Source of the DNA: Trichopria drosophilae
Lineage: Eukaryota; Arthropoda; Insecta; Hymenoptera; Diapriidae
NCBI GenBank assembly: GCA_030407085.1
Contig: CM059585.1
Coordinates: forward strand, 116,549,501 to 116,613,500
DNA length: 64,000 nt
Direction: 5' to 3'
Positions 24,201 to 37,300 of the stretch are shown here, one piece after another. The position numbers and the translations under genes are program-made. Under the pieces are notes generated by a model. That model ran no database searches, was not told the origin of the DNA, and worked only from the letters and a program-made list of their open reading frames with translations. The number at the start of each line of letters is the position of its first letter. Position 1 is the stretch's first letter.

Positions 24201-27200
24201 AACACATTTGTAATATTAAATTTATAAGTTGCCATGACAATGGTGACCTATTTGTAATTCTAATAACGCTGGAATTGTGTTTTGTAATTCGTATCGAGGA
24301 AACAAAATTATTTTCAATCACACCATCCGAAATTTCAAACATCCGTTACCCACAGGCTCGTGTCCACTTCGGAATTCTGAGACATACGTCAAATTGGTAT
24401 TTTCAATACGAATCCCCTGGGAATCCTTGCTCTGGTCAGAAGAATTTGAATTTTCGCATCGGGACAGCGATAAGACGCTCGGTGGTGAAAGGGCGAAGAA
24501 CCTGCTAGACATTTGGCGAAACAAGGTCTTAGGAATCCTACCGATTTCGGTGGCGGCGCCTCGAGAAAACAGAATTCGATTGTGAATGACAGGACGACGT
24601 GGGAGTTCGACCCTGGTTTGGTGCGCGCGCGCGACTGCAGAGAGACTTGGGAATGCGAGGCATTCGCCGTTACGCAAATACTGAACCTGATCCCCAACCC
24701 CGTTGCAGATCGAATTAGAGATCCCTCGAAAGTCATGAGAAGAGCGGAGGTAAGATCGCTACCGGGGTTGGAATGCTTTAAACGAGGAAAAGCAATCCGT
24801 GCGTTTCTACGTGCCCTTTCAAGATCTTTCGATGCCGAAGAAGTCGTCGCGTACGCCGGGAATCCTGGTGTGTTTGCATATCACATTTTGTGATAAATTG
24901 TCGTCTCGACGTCATCGTATCAAGTTTTAAATTGTTTAGATAAGGCGAGAATAATTTGATCAAATATTTACCTTTGGAAATCATTCTCTGATCATAAACA
25001 TAGTTTTTCGAATAACATAAATAAGACGGAATGGGCAATGTTTCTTCTTGCTAAGTGTCAATTGACATGGCGAAATATGGTGTGAAAGTTAGCTATGGAA
25101 TTTCCTTTCTCTCAATTAAGTTTATTTGTAATCAGCCATGGCTCTGAGAAGCGTACGAGGATTTACCGGCTGAATGAGCGAGCTCCGCAAAGGGGTGGTG
25201 GAGTTGGCAATAGCTGAGTGCTATCTGTCAGACATGGAATTATCAGAAGCGGTGATCTAATCCTAATATTGTAGGAATTTATAAAAATTAACCTTTCATT
25301 TAATTATCTTTTTATGAGGTTACATTATGAAGCGACATCGATATAAATGAAATATCAGAATTATAATTGTGAACCGATGTAAGACCCTGACTCTTTCCAG
25401 CGATCATCATAAGTAGATAGTTAATAGGTATAAGCGAGGATCGTCTTAGGTGGTTAAGAGGGCGGTTTTCGCGAGCGGAAGTACAACGACTACCGAGTAT
25501 TTGAAGGAGCACTCCTTTGGATCCTGCATCTGACGCAGGACGACTGGTTGGTTGGCACAGCTTTTGCTATCAGTGGCTCTGGCAGCGAAGGCTGCCTATC
25601 CATCCATATTACAATGCGGAGATATTAATTGTGAGATATTATGATAAGACGTGAACAATACGCCCGTATTGAATGGGAGAGCCTACCGCGCTCGAAGCGC
25701 GTTCTTCTTCTTTCCCTAACACGTTCTCACTCGCTTGTTATCCCTTTCTCCACTAGTCTCTTCCGTTGGGATATTCTGTTCAAATGAAATTAGATAAAAA
25801 TTAAACGGAAGAAGTCACATCATTCTGATATAATAAAGAGATACATGTGACTTCTTATTCTGTAAAGCAAATTGTACCCCACTGTGTCATATAATTTGCA
25901 GTGCAGGTTATCGCAAAACGCGGGATCCGATCGACAACTTATTTTATTATCAGCTTCGACATTCTGAGAACAATTGGTCCACAGAGTTAACACCTCGGAA
26001 AGACTAGGGTGGAAGCTTTACCTATCAAAAATAACATTCTAAAGTGGCATTTTTTATAGTACTCATCTAGCAGCCTACCGGATATCTAACACACGGAACT
26101 GCCTCTGCTAAGTTATGGAACTATTCCGCACGACGCCATGTTTGACGATTTCCCTCAATTACTCCATTCCTATTACTCTCATCAATTTCTTCTCTTAAAA
26201 CCACTCATATTCCGTGGTTTAAAAGTAATTTGCACTTGAGGCACAAAGAGGCGATCCTAAAAAATCGGTCCATACCTGCCTCGCGATATAGACGTAGAAA
26301 CGGAGGTGATCCGCGGGGTCATCTATCCACGTTATTGTCCCCGCCTAGGATGCTCAATACGAACATTATTTAGAATAATAAATTAAACAATTGAAACTAT
26401 TGTAAAGTCAAATTTGTGGTAGTTAAAAAATAGTCTCCTTCTGGCATTTCTCTCTTATTTACATGACGCATCCAGGAACAATTTCAAACAATGCCTGATT
26501 TAAGGCGGACCTTAGTCACTGAAAGCAAGTTAGTCCGAAGACGTAGCGCATCCGGTGCAGGAGCAAACAGGAAAGGCTATAACGAAAGGTGGCGCGAGAG
26601 TTAAATTTATACGGATCTTCTCGAGCGACAAGATTTCCAGTGAATGGGAGTCGGCCGACGTATTCTCGAGATTTTGCTGTAATGTCCTCTTGGGAATAGG
26701 AAGGTGTACCTATGTACGTAAGCTTGTCGGTACAAGGAACTTGGCCGGCAGGAAGGAAGGAAGCGAAGGGGTTGCCCGTGCTATGCGTTTACGAGCTGGT
26801 GTGAGAAAACAGCAGGATCGATCGGTAGCCAAGGCTAGCGTTACGTGGACTGAGCGTTGGCGGTAAAGGATTCGTAATTACCCGGACCAACCGAGGATAA
26901 GGACTTCGTGGATCGCTTTACGGCCTCTCGGACTCGAAGATTTACGGCGTATCGCCTACGCCGAAAGCTTCGAGTGCCTCGAGACTGCTTTAAGGGCCAG
27001 CGTAATGTTCCTTTGAACCTCTCCTGGTCACTTGAAAGATCCCTTTGCAAACGATATGCCTCTTATTGACGATTAATGACTTTCCTTGATTAATTTCGGG
27101 AATTTAAATTTGACATAATATTGGTTTACTGTCAACTTATTTTTTATTTCACTTTTTATTTAGTCAATTGCAGAAATTTTGTTTACCTAATTTTACTTGA

Positions 27201-27498
27201 AGAAAAAAGCGTTGTTACGGGCACTCTGCTGTTAGTTTACAGGAATTAGAATTTATTTTTTGACGCTGCTAATTCGTAGAATTTCTAATTCTCTCAATGT
27301 ACATGGTGCATACGCAGCACCATTGATCCTTTCTCTTTTGGTTTTTATTCGATGTGCAAACATTTCTTCTAACTTCCCCGTAGTTCAAGATTAATCAGAC
27401 GGCAAGAAACGTAGGTAAATACGTTGGTTTCATTTGGTGATATGAATTCAATAGTGAACTACATAAAATTTCAACGCTGACGAAACTAATTGTAAGTG
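21231..27498. other. GC-richer, CpG-rich non-coding tract
   Basis: This is the longest GC-richer stretch of the window. ORFs of up to 126 codons occur on both strands at about 23100-23550 and 24275-24893. They overlap each other, contain serine- and arginine-rich low-complexity sequence and show no recognisable motif, so I treat them as chance. A compact GC-rich island lies near 22370-22450. A short sequence at about 23845-23865 (GGGAAGGTGTAGAACGGG) resembles the terminus of the MITE at 27501 and may be a solitary relic. Confidence 0.5.
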
Positions 27499-27500
27499 TA

Positions 27501-28304
27501 GGGGAAGGTGTGGTGAAGCGGTTAGGATTTTTTCTGTGTATCATGTCTCTCTTTGAATTTCGTATTTAGGATGATCCAAAGTATCATTTGATAGGTAATT
27601 TCATAATCAATATTTACATATGCATGTTACTTACGATATATGTTTTACAGATGGCCAGCTATAGCCAATTTAAAAAACTTAAAAAAAACACGGGGTGAAA
27701 CAGCGATACCCGGGTGAAGTGGCGAATCTTCATTTTTAGAGGTCTCTAAGACGACTATCATAAAATTAAGTGCAAGTCTTAATCTTTTAAGTTATTCTTG
27801 TTTATTTTAATAAAAATAAAATTATATATATATATTTATATATCTCAAAGTTTCCAACAACAGTAAAAAAACAAATTGCATCTTCGGAAACTTTGAATAC
27901 TCGCATTATATCAGAATCACATATTTTAATTTCGTCTTTATTTACTCAATGCATTCATCAAAAGGGAATTATAAATTAAGAAATAATCACAGAATACAGA
28001 TATCCGGGAAAAAATTTGGCCGCTTTACCCCAAAATATCTTTGGTCTTCCAGATACGATATCTCATTAAAAGCACATAAAAAAGAAACAATTCAGATTGA
28101 TTGACTTGAAAATTTTGTTTCAAAATTACATTTCTCGCTCCCAAAGGCGGGTAAGAGAACAAAAAATGAAATATCATGCCTCAAAATGTAAAAAATGGTG
28201 TAAATAAACAAACCACATATGATATTTTACAATCAGTATGATCATAAAGGAAATATATGAGATTCCTCACTTCGCCCCGTTCCCCGCTTCGCCACGACTT
28301 CCCC
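27501..28304. mobile_element. TA-flanked non-autonomous DNA element, about 804 bp
   Basis: The left end GGGGAAGGTGTGGTGAAGCGG (one base beyond the motif core) mirrors the right end, whose inverse is GGGGAAGTCGTGGCGAAGCG. Both ends abut TA (27499-27500 and 28305-28306), the target duplication of Tc1/mariner-like transposons. Beyond about 21 bp the arms diverge. Related phrases recur inside, GGGTGAAACAGCG and GGGTGAAGTGGCG (about 27693-27725) and the inverted GGCCGCTTTACCCC (about 28018). There is no transposase frame, so it would need a transposase in trans. Confidence 0.7.
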
Positions 28305-28306
28305 TA

Positions 28307-28865
28307 CTTATGTTTCCTAGGATTTTGATAACATAGAGATCGATTATTTTTTACATAGATAGGGCGGATAAAGTTAGAAATCCGAAAGAAAAGAGAGAAA
28401 TATTATATAGTAATTCTCAAGGAAGTAGCATTTGAATCCCTTCAAATTAGCCCTCTTTAATGCAATAAACACTTGCTGTTGTTTGTCTGAAATATTATAC
28501 TAAGCTTTAAAGTGGCGGAATTTACTTTCCAAAGATTAAGATCTGTCGGGTTTCAAAATTTCCAATGAAAATTATTCCGAAAATACATTAATCTGAGAGT
28601 CTAAAACTCCGAAAATAAAATATCTGAATGTGTAACATCAATTAAATTCAGTATTGGTGCATTACTCATTGACCATGATATACTAATTTATCATAACTAA
28701 TTAAAACAAAATGTGGATAATAATTCTAAAAATATAAGTTCGTAATTCGAATTTGTTAATGGAGAATTTTAAACCCTGGCTTAATACCATTTTAATAATG
28801 GTTTGCCGAAAATCGGGTTTTCAATAAACAAATGGTGTTGCTGTGTAGAAGTATATATAATAAAA
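28307..28865. other. AT-rich non-coding DNA, nothing recognised
   Basis: No gene or repeat was recognised in this stretch. Confidence 0.55.
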
Positions 28866-29099
28866 AATAAATAAACCGGTCGATTTTGGCCTACAATTTA
28901 ATTTGTTGAAATTTTCCTCCATGTTTCGAACAAACTTGTGTTCATTTCCAAGAAGTTACTGCAATATTTCATAGTAGAATAGCATACAAGAACTTATCCA
29001 TACAGCAGTAACCTCTTAAAAATGAACACAAGTTTGTTTGAAATGTCGAGGGAAAATTTCAACAAATTAAATTGTAGGACAAAGCCAACCTATTTATTT
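28866..29099. repeat. Palindromic MITE, about 234 bp
   Basis: The left arm (28866-28962) and the right arm (29005-29099) are close inverse copies. Shared blocks in order are AAATAAATA, CCTACAATTTAATTTGTTGA, AATTTTCC, CAAACTTGTGTTCATTT and GTTACTGC. A spacer of about 42 bp separates them. It has no coding capacity. Transcription through it would give a stem of roughly 95 bp, the size of a large microRNA-like hairpin. No target duplication was assigned. Confidence 0.75.
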
Positions 29100-29430
29100 A
29101 ACTGTTTTTCAATATTCTAATTTCTACAGTATTGATTATTATTCATTGACACTTATATTTTTCTTTTGAACATTAAAATGCTAACTTCTTAGAAAAAACC
29201 ATAACATTTTTAGTAAAAGAATAAACACAACAAGAATTGTGCATAGAAATAGTATTATTACGAAGAGAAATTTCAATAATTACTTCGACCCAAACTATAG
29301 TCACAACCGAATTTAAAGTTCTCTTTTTAGTTTGGTACAACCTAACTTAGACCTAATTAAATATTAGAGAAGAGCCACACTAGAATATGGGGAGGACGAA
29401 TAGATAAAAGTTTTTTTTTGCGTTTCTGAT

Positions 29431-29665
29431 CAAAAATACAATTCATACCAAAAAATGTAGAGCATCAAGTTCTCAACACAAAAGGTTTCTTCGTAAAATC
29501 AACGGTTGTACCATCAATGACAAATAAATATGAAACCATTACGTTTTATGCATTTATTTTCAAAAATACAAATCACAATAGAAAATGTTTCAAACAAAAA
29601 AGGTGGAGCATCAATTTTCTGCGTAAAATCAACGGTAATGCCCTGACGAATTTACATGAAAACAA
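29431..29665 (+). repeat. Imperfect local duplication, two units of about 130 bp
   Basis: CAAAAATACA at 29431 and again at 29561 opens each unit. Both continue with an AAAATGT block, GAGCATCAA, CGTAAAATCAACGGT and an ATGAAAAC or ATGAAACC end. The second unit lacks part of the middle. No open frame spans it. It may be the subterminal part of an unrecognised transposon. Confidence 0.6.
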
Positions 29666-31139
29666 TCAACTTGACGTGTTCAGTATGTACGTTTGACAGA
29701 TTGACAAGTGTAACCTCTTTTTGAGCTTAACATAGCATCTGATTAGATTTTGGCAACATTTCGTATATCCGGTATTTAAAAAATAATTTAATAATAACAC
29801 AATTTTCTCTGCCGATTCTACTCGTATTTCTCTGAATTTTTGTTTGATCGACGACAATGAGTAAATGGTCAAAATACTCAGGACAATGTTGTGTTTCACT
29901 ATATTCTAAGGTGACAGCTGATTAATTCTCAGGAGAAGAGATAACGCATGAGCACACACCAGTATAAAGTTTATGAGATATTGATATAATTAAATTATAC
30001 ATTTTTTAGGGGAATATTGCAGTATCTACATCTATGATTTCAGTCTGCGAACATTTTTTTATTTAATCACAATCATAAGGTACACAATTCTTTAATATCC
30101 ATTGAATTTGTGGTTAACGTAATAAAAAATACTTTATTCAGAAATAGTATTTTTCGTATTAAGGGCGTAAAATAAGAGTTTTACGCCTCGGTTGGTGGTT
30201 GCATGCCCGACGGCGATAAAAAACCACCATAGGAAGCGTAAATTCTACGCCTGTGTTGTGAACAATATTTTGTGATCTCGAAGGTGTAAAATTTGCAATT
30301 TTTACAAATGACGACTTCGTAAAGTCCCTATATAATACATGGATCGTGAAATGCTCAATCGAACAAAAAAATATTTTATTCCATTACTTATAGAACATCC
30401 AGAATGATGCTATTTCTATCAAATTAAATAACAAATTATACACTACCGTTCCATACCTGCCACAAATCTATCTTATTTAGAATCGATAAATGAGAGTAAC
30501 GTGTCAAATTTGGAGATACTTTTTATCTAAGTGTGTCAATTTAACCCTTTAACGTCTAAATACAAATATTCTTTTCATTAAATTTGACTCTATACCGTAG
30601 TATTTAAACGTCATGATAAAAATTCTGCAATATTAATTTCTACTGGCCATTTTTATCGCTCGTTCCAGTGGTGTATAATACATTTTTGTAAATGTTAAAA
30701 TAAAAACAATATGCACGTTTCTTCCAACTAAACATTGTTTTTCAATTTCGTTAATTTTATTATGAGTAATGAACTTGCTATGCGATACGGTTTTCCCGAA
30801 AAAATGCAAACTGGCGGATAAAAAACAGAGATAAAAGAATTTTTCAATTGTAATATCATATATCGACATATAAACTCCCAAAAATTAATCAAAATGTTTA
30901 AAACTTGTTATCGAAATGTTTTTGTAAATCTTTTCTTGATTTTTTCATTTTGTGCCCATTAATTATCATATTTTTAAAACTTCTTTGAATTGCTGTACGA
31001 TGTTACCAGATTCGCGATAAGCCATCAAAAAAAGGCAAAGTAACTAATTTCATGTAAATAACATATAAGTTTTTAAAAGTCACATGCATCATGTGGTATC
31101 CCAACAAATCTCCAGTTACTAATTCCAAATGAATGATAT
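29666..31139. other. AT-rich non-coding DNA, nothing firm
   Basis: No gene was recognised. A short inverted pair lies near 30180-30260 (TTACGCCTCGG against CGTAAATTCTACGCC, and GGTGGT against ACCACC), too short to classify. Confidence 0.5.
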
Positions 31140-31640
31140 TTTCTTTACAGGTGTCGCCATCTATATTGCTTTCCCTTTTTTAAATTTTGTGAACACTGCC
31201 TTTAGATTTGTGATCAGTGAGTACAAGTGACGAGTTTTAAGTTACTTAAAATAACTTCTTTAAATTTCCTCTGCTACGTTGGATTGCCAATTTTATATTT
31301 TTTAAAAATTACTTTAGATTGGTTTTCATCGACTCCACAAAACCTCCAAGTAAAAAGTTACAAATTATTACTTTTTTAAATTTCGTACGCCATTTTTGAT
31401 TCGTCATTGTTAATTTATAAAAACTTCAGATATTTGGACACCAAATTGGATTCTAGTCTATCCATTTTGTTGTATTTTATGTGGATGACTGGGACATTAT
31501 TAATAAAATATTATTTTTATTTTCATTTTGTATCGACCATTTTTAATTTGTCAAACACTGGTATCTGATTTATTTTTGCTGCAATATTTGTGACTTTTAC
31601 ATCAGATATTGGCAGTACCCGTAATAAAAAAAATAAGGTT
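31140..31640. repeat. Decayed piggyBac-type subterminal repeat array
   Basis: The stretch contains spaced, eroded units of about 120 bp with GCCAT or CCATTTTT cores at about 31155, 31390 and 31547. A conserved phrase (CCTCCAAGTAAAAAGTTAC, about 31345) recurs at 63727 (CCTCCAAGTAACAAACTTTA). The layout matches the ATGGCGG-bearing units in the arms of the intact piggyBac element, so I read it as an old relic of that group. Similarity is low and the borders are uncertain. Confidence 0.4.
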
Positions 31641-32222
31641 ATAATTGCAGGGCTGAGACACGAGTATATGCAATGCATCTTTAAGTAGAGTGGTATCGTA
31701 ATGGTAGTCCCTAATATGTATATTCGGCAGCATTTAAGGCCCTTTTACCACTACCGTCCTCCTTGCCCCGCACTCTGTTTTTATTAAAGTGTAGTCTGAA
31801 GTTATGCAGCTATTCTGAGATTCTTCCATCAGCATCGAAGTAAAATAATCGTGACATACACTACAACCAAAGGAACACAATTTGCATAATTAAAAAATCT
31901 TTATTTCTAAGAAATTTCCTGATAAATAGTTGATTTGTATCTTTAAGTTATCAAACACGTTTATAAAGTTTATTTAATTTAGGTCGAAATAGAAAAGTTA
32001 TTGGTCACATTTAACAGTTTTTCAGCAGGTATCCATCCATCGATGACTAGAAATCGATGGAACCTTTCTTTCGTCATTTGAGAGTATCGTTGCTCCTGTA
32101 TCTATCTGAAATATACAAATCGATTTGTTTGGTTGAACAATAACTAAACACAAAACTCAGAGAATGATATCTAAAATAGTGTTTTTTCTTTCTCATAATT
32201 TTAACATTATCTTTTAAATGTT
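31641..32222. other. AT-rich non-coding DNA, nothing recognised
   Basis: No gene or structured repeat was seen here. Confidence 0.55.
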
Positions 32223-32608
32223 CCCGGGAAAAAATGATTTATATCTGAATCATATATGAACCATATATGATCGTAGATCATCATATATGATTCATATTTC
32301 ATCATAAACGATTCGTATATAATCCAGATATGTTTATGTATGCTCGTATATGGATTTTGACCTGATATAAATATAAATAATCAGATTTAGCTATATATGA
32401 ATATATATGGGATATATATGCTCATATATGATTATATATTACTATATAACGTCAAAATCAATATATGAGCATACATAAACATATCTGAATTATATACGAA
32501 TCGTATATGATGATATATGAATCATATGATGATGTATGATCATATATGGTTCATATATAATCTTGTATGGTTCATATATGATCCAGATACAAATAATTTT
32601 TTCCCGGG
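32223..32608. repeat. Palindromic element with CCCGGG termini
   Basis: It opens CCCGGGAAAAAATGATTTAT and closes with the inverse of CCCGGGAAAAAATTATTTGT. The arms (about 32223-32371 and 32449-32608) match along their length. The right arm has about 35 extra bases where an internal ATATATGAACC unit is repeated. The interior is dominated by ATATATGA and TCATATAT words. The dinucleotide TT sits on both sides but is too short to prove a target duplication. It is non-coding and forms a long AT-rich hairpin with an unusually GC tip at each end. Confidence 0.8.
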
Positions 32609-35011
32609 TTGGTATAAAAACTAGATATTTTAAGAAGATTATCTCGAAAATACATTCTGGAAGAGTGTAATGTCTTCGAATGAGACGTTTTGTATAAACT
32701 CTTAAAACTCCTATTATTTTTTTCTGACATCTTCATCAACCGTTTCACGACCGACGAACCTCAAAGCACCAACCGTCGGTCCGTCTTAATTACGCGGCGT
32801 GCAAGCACGCGAGAGGATTCGTCGTCTCAAGATCGGGATTCTAGGAAATACGAGCGTTAACGTCTCCGTTGGACGATCGCGTTTGCTAGTTCCATGGTGT
32901 ATGCATTCAATTACAGCGTGTATACGAAATATCAGCAAGACAGGCGCTCCTAGAGGGGTGGAACGAGGAACGGCGATTCTCTCTGTTACGTCTTGGAAGT
33001 GCATGCTGTCATTGAGCTTTACGTGAAAGCTTCAAACGACCTCTTTCTCTGGTGCTTTCACTGTCAATCGAGGCGTCTCACTCTGCATTGGATCGTAGCT
33101 GTGTTTATCGTCCGATTGGACTATGAGACGCTCTCAGGTTTGGCATCGTCCTCAAAGCTTCTTAGTCCCATGATTCCTACGGATGGACAGAGGCCAGTGA
33201 GTAAACTCTCGAACGCAATGAAGGAACGGACGTCTCAATAGTGACAAATCACCAGTCTCCGGATCGGAACAGGACCTTTGCAGTACCAAATTAATCCCGT
33301 TTCATTATGTCAATCACAGTTGAATTTAATATTACAGAGAAACATCATTTTCGTAATTTCTATTAAATCGCGTAATTATGTCTCAACAATATTAATAGGA
33401 TATTTCGTTTATTTATTAATACATATATTTTATTTTCTGATGAAACCTATTTTGTTTTGACGCTGTTTGGATAATATAGCTAATAATTGGTTTTCAAAAT
33501 TAAACCGATTAGGTTCTGGGTATCAAACTCGTTTGAATGTAAGTACCAAAACAGTTTGATTATCAGAACCAATTTGGATGCAATAAACGAAGTGTACGTG
33601 TTGGACCGTATGCAAATCTGGAGTACTTATTTCGAGTGCTCATTTCACCTTGGAGTAATCATAAAGTCACAACTCAAGTGGAGTTCCATAGAGTTCGGTT
33701 ACTGAAGCCAGTAATTGGATAAAACTATTGATGCAATTAAATATAATTAATTCAAAATATTTGGAACAAACGTAGTATCATCGAACGATCACAGAAATCA
33801 CAAAAAGGACTAAATTTTTAAGTTTGGGAGTATGGCGCGAATTCATGAAGATTACTGTATCCAAGGTGACGTATATATGCCAACACCGAATTGTTCGGCT
33901 ACCATTGCTCCGCTCGGTTCTCATAACAAAAAGGATATATTTTTATAACCAATTCTATTGCTTCAACTACATGATTTGGTTTCAAGACTGTACGCGTTCG
34001 GTACAACCGAATCGGTTCAGATTTTACAATCAATAATTTAATTCAACAAATTTAACTTGATTCAATCAAATGTTCGATTACCTCAACTTCTCCATGCACT
34101 TCGCCGGCCATCTTAGAACTTAAATACTCAATCCGTAAACACAATATTTTCGATTGCATTTTCCAAACCAACCAAATGGTTTAATTATTGTAACGGGGAC
34201 TGTGGTTCTAGAACTCTTTTTGGATTGACTACATAAAAATTAAATTGAAAAATACAAATTGCAATAATTGTAAGTGTCACGTCCAAAATATATTAAGCAG
34301 GAAGACCGTTTAATTCCTAATTTAATTTACGTGATCATCTCGCGATTCGATAATATCAGTTTGTCTGTAATAAAATTGTTCGAATACAAACGGACGGATG
34401 AATAATGTAATTAACGTAGAAGCGAATTGTCGGGCGGCGAATTGTCGATACGATATTCAGAGAATCGTCAACGGCGACGGTAGGAGTACTGTTTACTTAA
34501 CGAGATGCAAGTATTTACATTGGGAATACGCCGAACACTATTCGGATGTAAATGGTACCTCTCGAAAATACAGCGCATAGGTATTCGCAACAAACCGCGA
34601 TCGACTCGTTTGCGTTTGCGATTCAGAGACGCGGCGTAACCCGCTCGTTTTCCGTATTTGATGTAAAAATACCGACTCGCACCTTGATTTGCATGGTAAT
34701 CAAGGACCCGTTCAGGCTTCGGCATTCACAAATGAAAGCCGCGACTAGTAACTCTGATTATTTAACATTCAGCAGAATGTGTAAATGAAAATCCCCCGTA
34801 TGAAATTATTATCGTTCGATGAGAGAAATGTAAAACCGCATGTTATATTCGCTTTTATGCACTAGGTAAAAATGTATATGGGTTCATTTATGAAATAAAA
34901 TGATAACCTAACGATCATTGCTGCATTTTCTTGCTTTAAAATGTTAAATATGAATTTTTTATCTCGACTAATAGTGACCATGGTAGAAATTCCGTCTAGT
35001 TTGGTTTAGCA
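32609..35011. other. Non-coding tract, no gene recognised
   Basis: About 32740-33240 is GC-richer with short ORFs on both strands but no recognisable protein. Between 33480 and 34030 several words built on AACCGATT, AACCAATT and CCGAATCGGTT recur in both orientations, which hints at an eroded repeat. No splice-flanked exon was seen. Confidence 0.5.
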
Positions 35012-35013
35012 TA

Positions 35014-35335
35014 CACGGAGAAAAATAACCGGCTAAATCAGCCGAAAAATCCGCAGATTCTACCAATTTCATCCTATAGGGATAGCTGTTGGAATTCCAT
35101 TAGGGATAGCCGATAATTTCAGCTAAATTTACTGAAAAAGTCCGCAAATTTAGCGGAACAAACCTGCTAATGTAGCGGAAATTTAGAGCTAAGCGCGAAT
35201 TGAGTAGGGTTAAGGCTACATTAGCGGAATCAAAACAGCTAAAATTGCAGATATTTTCGACAATTCCAGCCGAAAATTTTAGCTGATATGAATCAGCTAA
35301 TCCAGCGGAGTCATTTTTCTCCGTGTAGTCCATTT
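35014..35335. mobile_element. TA-flanked MITE with CACGGAGAAAAAT ends
   Basis: The termini are an exact 13-bp inverted repeat, CACGGAGAAAAAT, at 35014-35026 and 35323-35335. Both abut TA (35012-35013 and 35336-35337), so a Tc1/mariner-type target duplication is likely. The interior repeats words such as CAGCTAA, GCTAAAT and TTTAGCGGAA in both orientations, giving a loosely palindromic 322-bp element. There is no coding frame of note. Confidence 0.75.
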
Positions 35336-35337
35336 TG

Positions 35338-37300
35338 TATACATAAACAGTGCACTAAAGGAGAGGTTATATTCTCTTTCAAGACATTTTTTATTAAACT
35401 ACACAATGTTTGTAATTTACGGAACTTGACTATTCGCATCTAGATTGGATAGAGCGAGAGTAGGAGGGGCACGTAGCAGGAGGAGTAGGGGGCTCCCATA
35501 TGATACTGACGTCACTGAGCGGATTACTTCTTCGGCCTCAATAAGGTAACACGAAAAGTCGGCCAGTACCAGATGTGTAGAATAAACCCTTAAGACATAT
35601 GAAAACATATTTGAACTGAGGACTAAGGTGTCTCAAAATAAGACAGTTATTTATACAGTGCCTATGTGTCTAAATTTATTAGTTTCACGAACAAAATTCG
35701 TTTTTCCGTCAAGGCTTCAGCATGTTAAGAATGCACTAGGAAAATTGTTTTTCCACGGTAGATACAAACAAAAATCCTACTAGTTGGTCATCAATAAGAC
35801 CAGAAGGTTGGTATAAAAATGCATAGGCGATACCTTACTTAAAATAATCGATAATGTGATGAATGTGAAAAATTGAGCACTAACTGTATCATTTCTTAAA
35901 TCTGGCCTGATTTCAACAACTAGAGCTCATCACAATAGTTAGCATGTAATTTAATTAACCGCATATATTTCGAGGTAGCAAGAAGGTTCTCGAAGAAAAT
36001 CGTAGGTCTACAGATGTGCATAAATCACTAGACTTGTTAAAAAGCGCGATAACATGTACTTATGGCCTCGTAGACGAAGAAAAAATACAGCGCCCTCATA
36101 TATCAGGAGGAGTCTCCTTACGGTCAATTTTTACTTTCAGCCGTTAGCGTACGAGGCGTCACTCGTAAAGCTTTCGGTCTGGGTAGCGTGTGCGAGTCAT
36201 GAAAACTATCGCACGGAAATCGGGAGCAGAACGAAATTCGCCATTAACTTGCGATATAAAAATACACGTGGATAGTTCGGAGAGACAAAAGGTTGAAGGA
36301 GAGAGAGATCGCACATGAATGTGGGAGGGTGCAGGAATAAAATGCAGACGGTAAGGTGGAGGTGGGAGAACCTCGCGGAATGTATGGAGATTTCGGAGTC
36401 ATGCGATTCAACTATAAAACTCGGCGAGTTTTGCAGCTGGCGAGGCGTTGGTGTCGTGCCCCCTTCCTTTCCGCCTGTTCTGCAGTTATTTACGGTTTGA
36501 TTCGCCTTATCTTCACCCATCCTTCTCGTGCACCCGAAATACTCATCCTCGACGAGCAAGAAGGGGCGCTTTGCCCCCGGCCCCGAAGAATCAGAGATAA
36601 CGCCAGGAGTCGAACGAACGTACAGGGCGAAACGCCCAAACCGCGACGAGAGAGACCGGACACCCCCTTTTACTTTGCCCCCATCCCCCTCCTACTTCCT
36701 CAGGTTCGTTTCCGCAGAACCTTGCGTCAGATTCGTTATTACCGACGAGAGGGTTGATTTATCGGCACGGATTAAACATTCGCCACCACGCGTCTAACGA
36801 CTCCGACGAAGCGATTTGTTTTTACACCGTCAGAGAAATTCAATCGATCCCCGGCTTTCTTTTGAGGGAATTCCAGGCGATTGCGGTTCCGTTGAGGAAT
36901 TAGAAATTGAATTAAATGGATTCTGTTGTATTCATTATGTTTATGATATAATGGGAAGTTGTTGATTTATTCAGTTACAGGAGAAACATCAATTAAATTG
37001 TCTTTTAATACGTGAGAAATGTAATGAAAATGATTTTATAAAATGATAAAAAATAGGAATAGAGATGGGGTTCTACTTAGATGATGATGATGATGATTCT
37101 CCAAATTATGATTCATTTTAATACCAATCTCATTCTGATTAAATATAAATATTACATGTGATATATCATAGCTTAGGATTCAAAATATGAGATTTTGAGA
37201 TACCTTATCATGAAGATTCTCATGACATTAACTTCGATCATCTCGGGTTTAGACATAGGCGTAGGATTTAAATCGTATTATTTGGATATATTTCTACCAT
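35338..37300. other. Non-coding tract with a GC-richer island
   Basis: About 35430-36800 is GC-richer and CpG-containing, with overlapping ORFs on both strands (to 133 codons) that show no family motif. A GAT trinucleotide run lies at about 37080-37098. No exon was supported. Confidence 0.5.

Noticed and set aside
24275..24893. Overlapping frames of 102-126 codons on both strands
   Set aside because: Frames occur on both strands at once in CpG-rich DNA, with no motif or splice signal, so chance is the simplest explanation.
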